Positions 60,976-64,000 of a stretch of 64,000 bases of DNA are shown one piece after another. This DNA is from an uncultured Agathobacter sp. (lineage in GTDB: Bacteria > Bacillota > Clostridia > Lachnospirales > Lachnospiraceae), in the NCBI GenBank assembly GCA_934365945.1, contig CAKRNE010000009.1, forward strand, positions 1-64,000, given 5' to 3'. Every line of letters starts with the position of its first letter. The first letter of the stretch is position 1. Position numbers and translations under genes: made by a program. The notes below the pieces were generated by a model. That model was not told the origin of the DNA and made no database searches. It worked only from the letters and a program-made list of their open reading frames with translations.

Positions 60976-61928
60976 CTTATAACTCCTTCCAGAAATTTAT
61001 CAAGTGCGTCCTCGAAAGCTTTCGTATTCCTGTAATAGCTCTCGCAGTGTCCTGCACCCTTTACTATCAGCTTTGTCTTTTGTGACGCGCAGCTTGCATA
61101 AAGCTCATCACACATGCTGCATGGCACAAATGTATCCTTATCACCATGGATAAACAAAATAGGCTTCTTCGCCTTTTGCACCTCTTTTGCGGCATTACAG
61201 TCATCAAGCCCATAACCTGCCATTTTCCTGTTCACAAAATCTGCAATCTGAATCATCGGAAAAGCCGGCAGATGGTACATGCTGTGAAGCACATGTGTAA
61301 ACACAGCCTTAGGTGAGGTAAATGCACAGTCTGACACAATTCCCTTCACCTGCTCTGGCAGGTTAAGACCACTTGCCATAAGCACCGTGGCACCTCCCAT
61401 GGAATTTCCCATCAGCACTATCCTTATGCCATTGCCTGCCTTCTTAATCATCCAGTCAATCCACTTGAGTGCATCATAGCGGTCCTTGCAGCCGAAGCCT
61501 ATGAATTTGCCCTCGCTTTGTCCGTGCGCCCTCGCATCTACAAGCAGCATGCTATAGCCCTTCTTTAAATAGTAATTAGATATGCTGCTGTAATCAGACA
61601 TGGCTTCACTTGTGTAGCCGTGGAAGCATATGACAGCTTTATCCGGATTACCGCCAGCTATCCCCGGAAAATATGTGGCATGCAGTCTTAATCCATCATC
61701 GGACTTAATCCACACATCCTCATGAGCCTGTGCTCTCATCCACTCTCCACGCGGCTTCATAAAGCTGTAATAGCTCTCCCAGTCAACCCCCGACATCTTC
61801 ATCGTGCGCTCCTTTTTTGCATTGTAGCGCATCATGGTTCTCCTGTAGAAATAAGCACTGCCGCCTGCTTCTGCTGCAGCAATACCGCCTAAAACACCTG
61901 CAATTATTCCCCACTTCATCATCATCAC
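60972..61928 (-). CDS. Membrane-anchored alpha/beta hydrolase
   Basis: A 318-residue hydrolase with an N-terminal hydrophobic anchor (IIAGVLGGIAAAEAG). The alpha/beta core has the oxyanion HG (VICFHGYTSEAM), nucleophile Ser176 (GNSMGGA), acid Asp265 (HGDKDTFVP) and His294 (GAGHCES). It is of the FrsA/BAAT-like esterase type. In this operon it may release the product from the carrier or trim it; that is inference. The start is one of a GTG and three ATG in a row (61928-61917), all close to the SCP2 stop. Confidence 0.83.
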   Translation of the reverse strand: MMMMKWGIIAGVLGGIAAAEAGGSAYFYRRTMMRYNAKKERTMKMSGVDWESYYSFMKPRGEWMRAQAHEDVWIKSDDGLRLHATYFPGIAGGNPDKAVICFHGYTSEAMSDYSSISNYYLKKGYSMLLVDARAHGQSEGKFIGFGCKDRYDALKWIDWMIKKAGNGIRIVLMGNSMGGATVLMASGLNLPEQVKGIVSDCAFTSPKAVFTHVLHSMYHLPAFPMIQIADFVNRKMAGYGLDDCNAAKEVQKAKKPILFIHGDKDTFVPCSMCDELYASCASQKTKLIVKGAGHCESYYRNTKAFEDALDKFLEGVIR

Positions 61929-62261
61929 CTACGCCTTCTTACTGTCTATAATCTGCTTCAGGCGAAGCGCCTTATCAATATTACCCTCCACCTTGAGCTT
62001 ACCTGTTGTAAATGCAAGAATCGGATCAAGCCTTCCTTCTGCCAGCTTGAAAAGAGTCTCAGCACTGCATATAAAAATTGCATCCCTGTCAAAATACTCA
62101 TACGGCTCCACCGCCAGCACGCCGTCCTTTACCTCGGCATAAAAAATTCCCTCTGCCTCTCCTGTTATATTGAACTGAAAAGCAAGATGCTCACTTATAT
62201 CGCTCACATCAGACTCCATAAACAGTCCCTTTACCTTTGAAAACATATCTGCATAAGTCAT
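61929..62261 (-). CDS. SCP2-like (sterol carrier) lipid-binding protein
   Basis: A 110-residue protein with the SCP2 fold pattern (AFQFNITGEAEGIFYAEVKDGVLAV; IFICSAETLFKLAEGRLDPILAFTTGKLKVEGNIDKALRL). Such domains bind hydrophobic ligands such as acyl chains. It is the first gene of the operon, with GGAGAATTGAT before its ATG, and hints that the pathway handles a lipid-like substrate or product. Confidence 0.83.
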   Translation of the reverse strand: MTYADMFSKVKGLFMESDVSDISEHLAFQFNITGEAEGIFYAEVKDGVLAVEPYEYFDRDAIFICSAETLFKLAEGRLDPILAFTTGKLKVEGNIDKALRLKQIIDSKKA

Positions 62262-62274
62262 ATCAATTCTCCTT

Positions 62275-62333
62275 TTCGACCGTTGGTCAACTCGTTACTT
62301 CATTACAGTATCACTTTTTCGACTTGCGGTCAA
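62275..62333. promoter_or_regulatory. Two TetR-type operators in the divergent control region
   Basis: TTCGACCGTTGGTCAA (62275-62290) and TTCGACTTGCGGTCAA (62318-62333) share 12 of 16 bases and are near-palindromic (TTCGAC / GGTCAA). The second overlaps the operon -35 (TTGACC, 62333-62328), which is 17 bp from TACTGT (62310-62305). The first lies between the transcription start and the SCP2 start. Repression by the adjacent TetR protein is the natural reading. Confidence 0.72.
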
Positions 62334-62404
62334 CATAAATATTTTCATTTTCAAACTATTCTAATATTTTTTCATAAACTACCAAGACGTTTTTAAATGG
62401 GCTG

Positions 62405-62441
62405 TAATCGTTGCTGGTCACACTGTTAGGTGTGAACAGTA
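62405..62441 (+). repeat. Dispersed hairpin repeat, copy B
   Basis: TAATCGTTGCTGGTCAC followed by ACTGTTAGGTGTGAACAGTA. The perfect hairpin TCACAC-TGTTAG-GTGTGA sits inside. It matches copy A at 38104-38140 over 37 bp with few differences. Confidence 0.65.
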
Positions 62442-62545
62442 ACTCATTATCACCAAAACTTATTACCCACGGTAAAATTTCATGGAAGAATCACATGGAT
62501 TGTGCTAAGATATTAAAAAAAGTAACTGATAAAAGAGGAACCACT

Positions 62546-63169
62546 ATGCCACATTCCACCAGAGAAAATTCAGAAAAATACGAGAAGATACTTGAAGCGC
62601 TAAGAACCCTTTTAGAAACAAAAAAAATATCCCAGATATCTGTCAGCGAAATCGCCCAGACAGCCGGGATAGGCAAGGGTAGCATATATTATTATTTTTC
62701 ATCAAAGGAGGCTATCTTTGATGCACTTATGGCAAAAAGCTACGAGGAGCCGCTTGCCACCGCAAAGGAGCTTGCAAAGCGCACCGATATCTCTCCGTTT
62801 GTGCGCATGGCGATGATATTTCAGGCGTGTCGCAACTCCTCTGCCGCATTTTTAAAAATCCAGTCCGATGCCGGAAATGGTGTCCAGGAGAATGCATTTT
62901 TGCACAACAAATACATCAATTACCTGATTACCGAGCTAAAGCCCGTGACAGGTGAAATCATAAGGCAGGGAGCAGCTGAGGGACTTATCGTATGCCAACA
63001 GCCTGATGCCCTTGCAGAGATTGTGCTTCTTGTGCTCGTCGTAAAGCTTGACAATACACTGATTCCATCCACAAAAGAAGAGACCGAACAGACTATCTCT
63101 GAGCTCATCTCACTGCTCGAGAAGGGCACTGACAATCCTGAAGGGTCTCTAAATTTCCTCAAGCTGTAA
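62546..63169 (+). CDS. TetR-family transcriptional regulator
   Basis: A 207-residue regulator with a TetR helix-turn-helix (ILEALRTLLETKKISQISVSEIAQTAGIGKGSIYYYFSSKEAIFDAL, residues about 15-60) and an all-helical ligand domain. I start it at ATG 62546, behind GAGGAACCACT; the open frame to 62411 would run through the dispersed repeat. It is transcribed away from the acyl-transfer operon and probably represses it through the two dyads at 62275-62333. The ligand is unknown, perhaps an acyl compound. Confidence 0.9.
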   Translation: MPHSTRENSEKYEKILEALRTLLETKKISQISVSEIAQTAGIGKGSIYYYFSSKEAIFDALMAKSYEEPLATAKELAKRTDISPFVRMAMIFQACRNSSAAFLKIQSDAGNGVQENAFLHNKYINYLITELKPVTGEIIRQGAAEGLIVCQQPDALAEIVLLVLVVKLDNTLIPSTKEETEQTISELISLLEKGTDNPEGSLNFLKL

Positions 63170-63179
63170 ACATTCCAAC

Positions 63180-64000
63180 TTAAATTTTCCTATAGTGGTA
63201 CGCAAAGTAAATATTGCCGGCGATTGCGGTGAGCGTCCACGAAATGACGTATATGAGGTATAAGGACTGCAGTGTCTTAAAATACGCAAACACCGTGAGC
63301 AGCCATATAATCCTGAATACGACAGAGCCCATGACCACTATGATAGTAGGTGCTACGCTTTTTCCGATGCCTCTGGCGGCGGCTGTGGCATTGTCCATGA
63401 AGGCTGACACGCAGTAGACGAATGCCATCACACCGATTCTGATCTGCCCATAGTGTATCACAGCATCATCGCTTGTGAAGAGCAGTAGGAATGGTCTTTG
63501 GAATATAAACAGCGCCACTCCAAGCACCAGTCCCATAAGAAACGAGTATGCAAGTGTGATGAAAAATGTCCTAAGCACCCTTTCCTTTTTCCTCGCACCC
63601 AGATTCTGCGCTATAAAGCTGGTGCATGCAGTGTAAAATGCCGCCATCATATCATAGATGAGCGAATCCGCATTGGTTGCGGCTGAATTGCCCTCCACGA
63701 CCACATGGCTGAAGGAGTTGATGGATGTCTGGATACATATATTGGCTATGGCAAAAAGCGAGTACTGTATTGCTGCCGGCACTCCGATACGAAGCACTGC
63801 TGCGGCTGCATCCCTGTCAATCTCTATGTCCTTCATGCGCAGGCCGTAGCTGCCATATGTCTTCATGAGAAACCTGATGATGAGAGCCGCTGAAATGTAC
63901 TGTGCTATGATGCTTGCGATAGCCACTCCTATCACTCCAAGACCGCATACTATTACAAAAAACAGGTTGAGCACTATATTGATGACACCGGAGACACTCA
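63180..64000 (-). CDS. MATE-family efflux transporter, C-terminal part
   Basis: The last 273 residues of a MATE exporter; the frame stays open to the right edge, so the N-terminal 170 or so residues lie outside. About eight helices are visible, with LRIGVPAAIQYSLFAIANICIQTSINSF at the start of the second half and FIAQNLGARKKERV, both typical of the family. MATE proteins export drugs or metabolites with sodium or proton gradients. Its 3' end meets the TetR gene 10 bp away. It could export the product of the neighbouring operon, but convergent orientation gives no firm link. Confidence 0.9.
   Translation of the reverse strand, partial: SVSGVINIVLNLFFVIVCGLGVIGVAIASIIAQYISAALIIRFLMKTYGSYGLRMKDIEIDRDAAAAVLRIGVPAAIQYSLFAIANICIQTSINSFSHVVVEGNSAATNADSLIYDMMAAFYTACTSFIAQNLGARKKERVLRTFFITLAYSFLMGLVLGVALFIFQRPFLLLFTSDDAVIHYGQIRIGVMAFVYCVSAFMDNATAAARGIGKSVAPTIIVVMGSVVFRIIWLLTVFAYFKTLQSLYLIYVISWTLTAIAGNIYFAYHYRKI

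Overview
The window looks like chromosomal DNA from an anaerobic gut Lachnospiraceae (Firmicutes), most like Agathobacter (Eubacterium) rectale or a close relative. That is an inference from gene content: a giant wall-anchored multi-CBM amylase, SpoVAA/SpoVAB, a FliB-type flagellin methylase, a type-2-like IleRS behind a T-box, NiaR-linked NAD genes, and strong AGGAGG-type ribosome sites. Nearly all genes lie on the minus strand. No rRNA, tRNA or CRISPR array was seen.

Layout. 1-200: the start of an IS607-type serine recombinase gene running off the left edge. 200-10,100: a Sel1 membrane protein, a translationally coupled wall-anchored phosphatase and YibE/F pair, and the amylase. 10,600-13,500: FliB, a small membrane protein, EamA and NrdG. 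13,600-16,400: a broken sugar-uptake and cellobiose-phosphorylase locus in which a MalF-like permease and a GH94 enzyme have both lost their 5' parts at one head-to-head junction. 16,500-18,600: an AAA/PD-(D/E)XK protein and an unknown small protein. 18,700-21,700: spoVAA-spoVAB, a RelB/DinJ antitoxin with a gutted YafQ toxin remnant, and a split ThrE-type exporter.

21,700-27,900: a response regulator, histidine kinase, Cys/His-motif lipoprotein, ABC ATPase and ABC-2 permease in one line, with a hairpin before the lipoprotein that buries its ribosome site. 27,900-44,600: ABC-F, RelQ-type synthetase, RlmB-like methyltransferase, pfkA, dnaE, a secreted transglutaminase-like protein, TraX, glycogen phosphorylase and ileS with its T-box leader. 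45,000-49,400: a repeat-rich DUF4190 protein, a chemoreceptor and a diguanylate cyclase. 49,500-56,300: gabT with a PucR regulator, niaR, nadC and nadB, divergent from nadA.

56,400-64,000: a glycosyltransferase, then a compact operon (SCP2-like protein, alpha/beta hydrolase, free-standing condensation domain, acyl carrier protein, AMP-forming ligase). It faces a TetR gene across two TetR-like operators. The window ends inside a MATE exporter. The operon reads as a split, NRPS-like acyl-transfer pathway with no product I can name, and it is the best candidate for an undescribed system here.

Several intergenic regions hold large non-coding inverted-repeat elements (30,578-30,840 and 53,382-53,595), a GC-rich hairpin cluster (36,694-36,931) and a small dispersed hairpin repeat (38,104 and 62,405).
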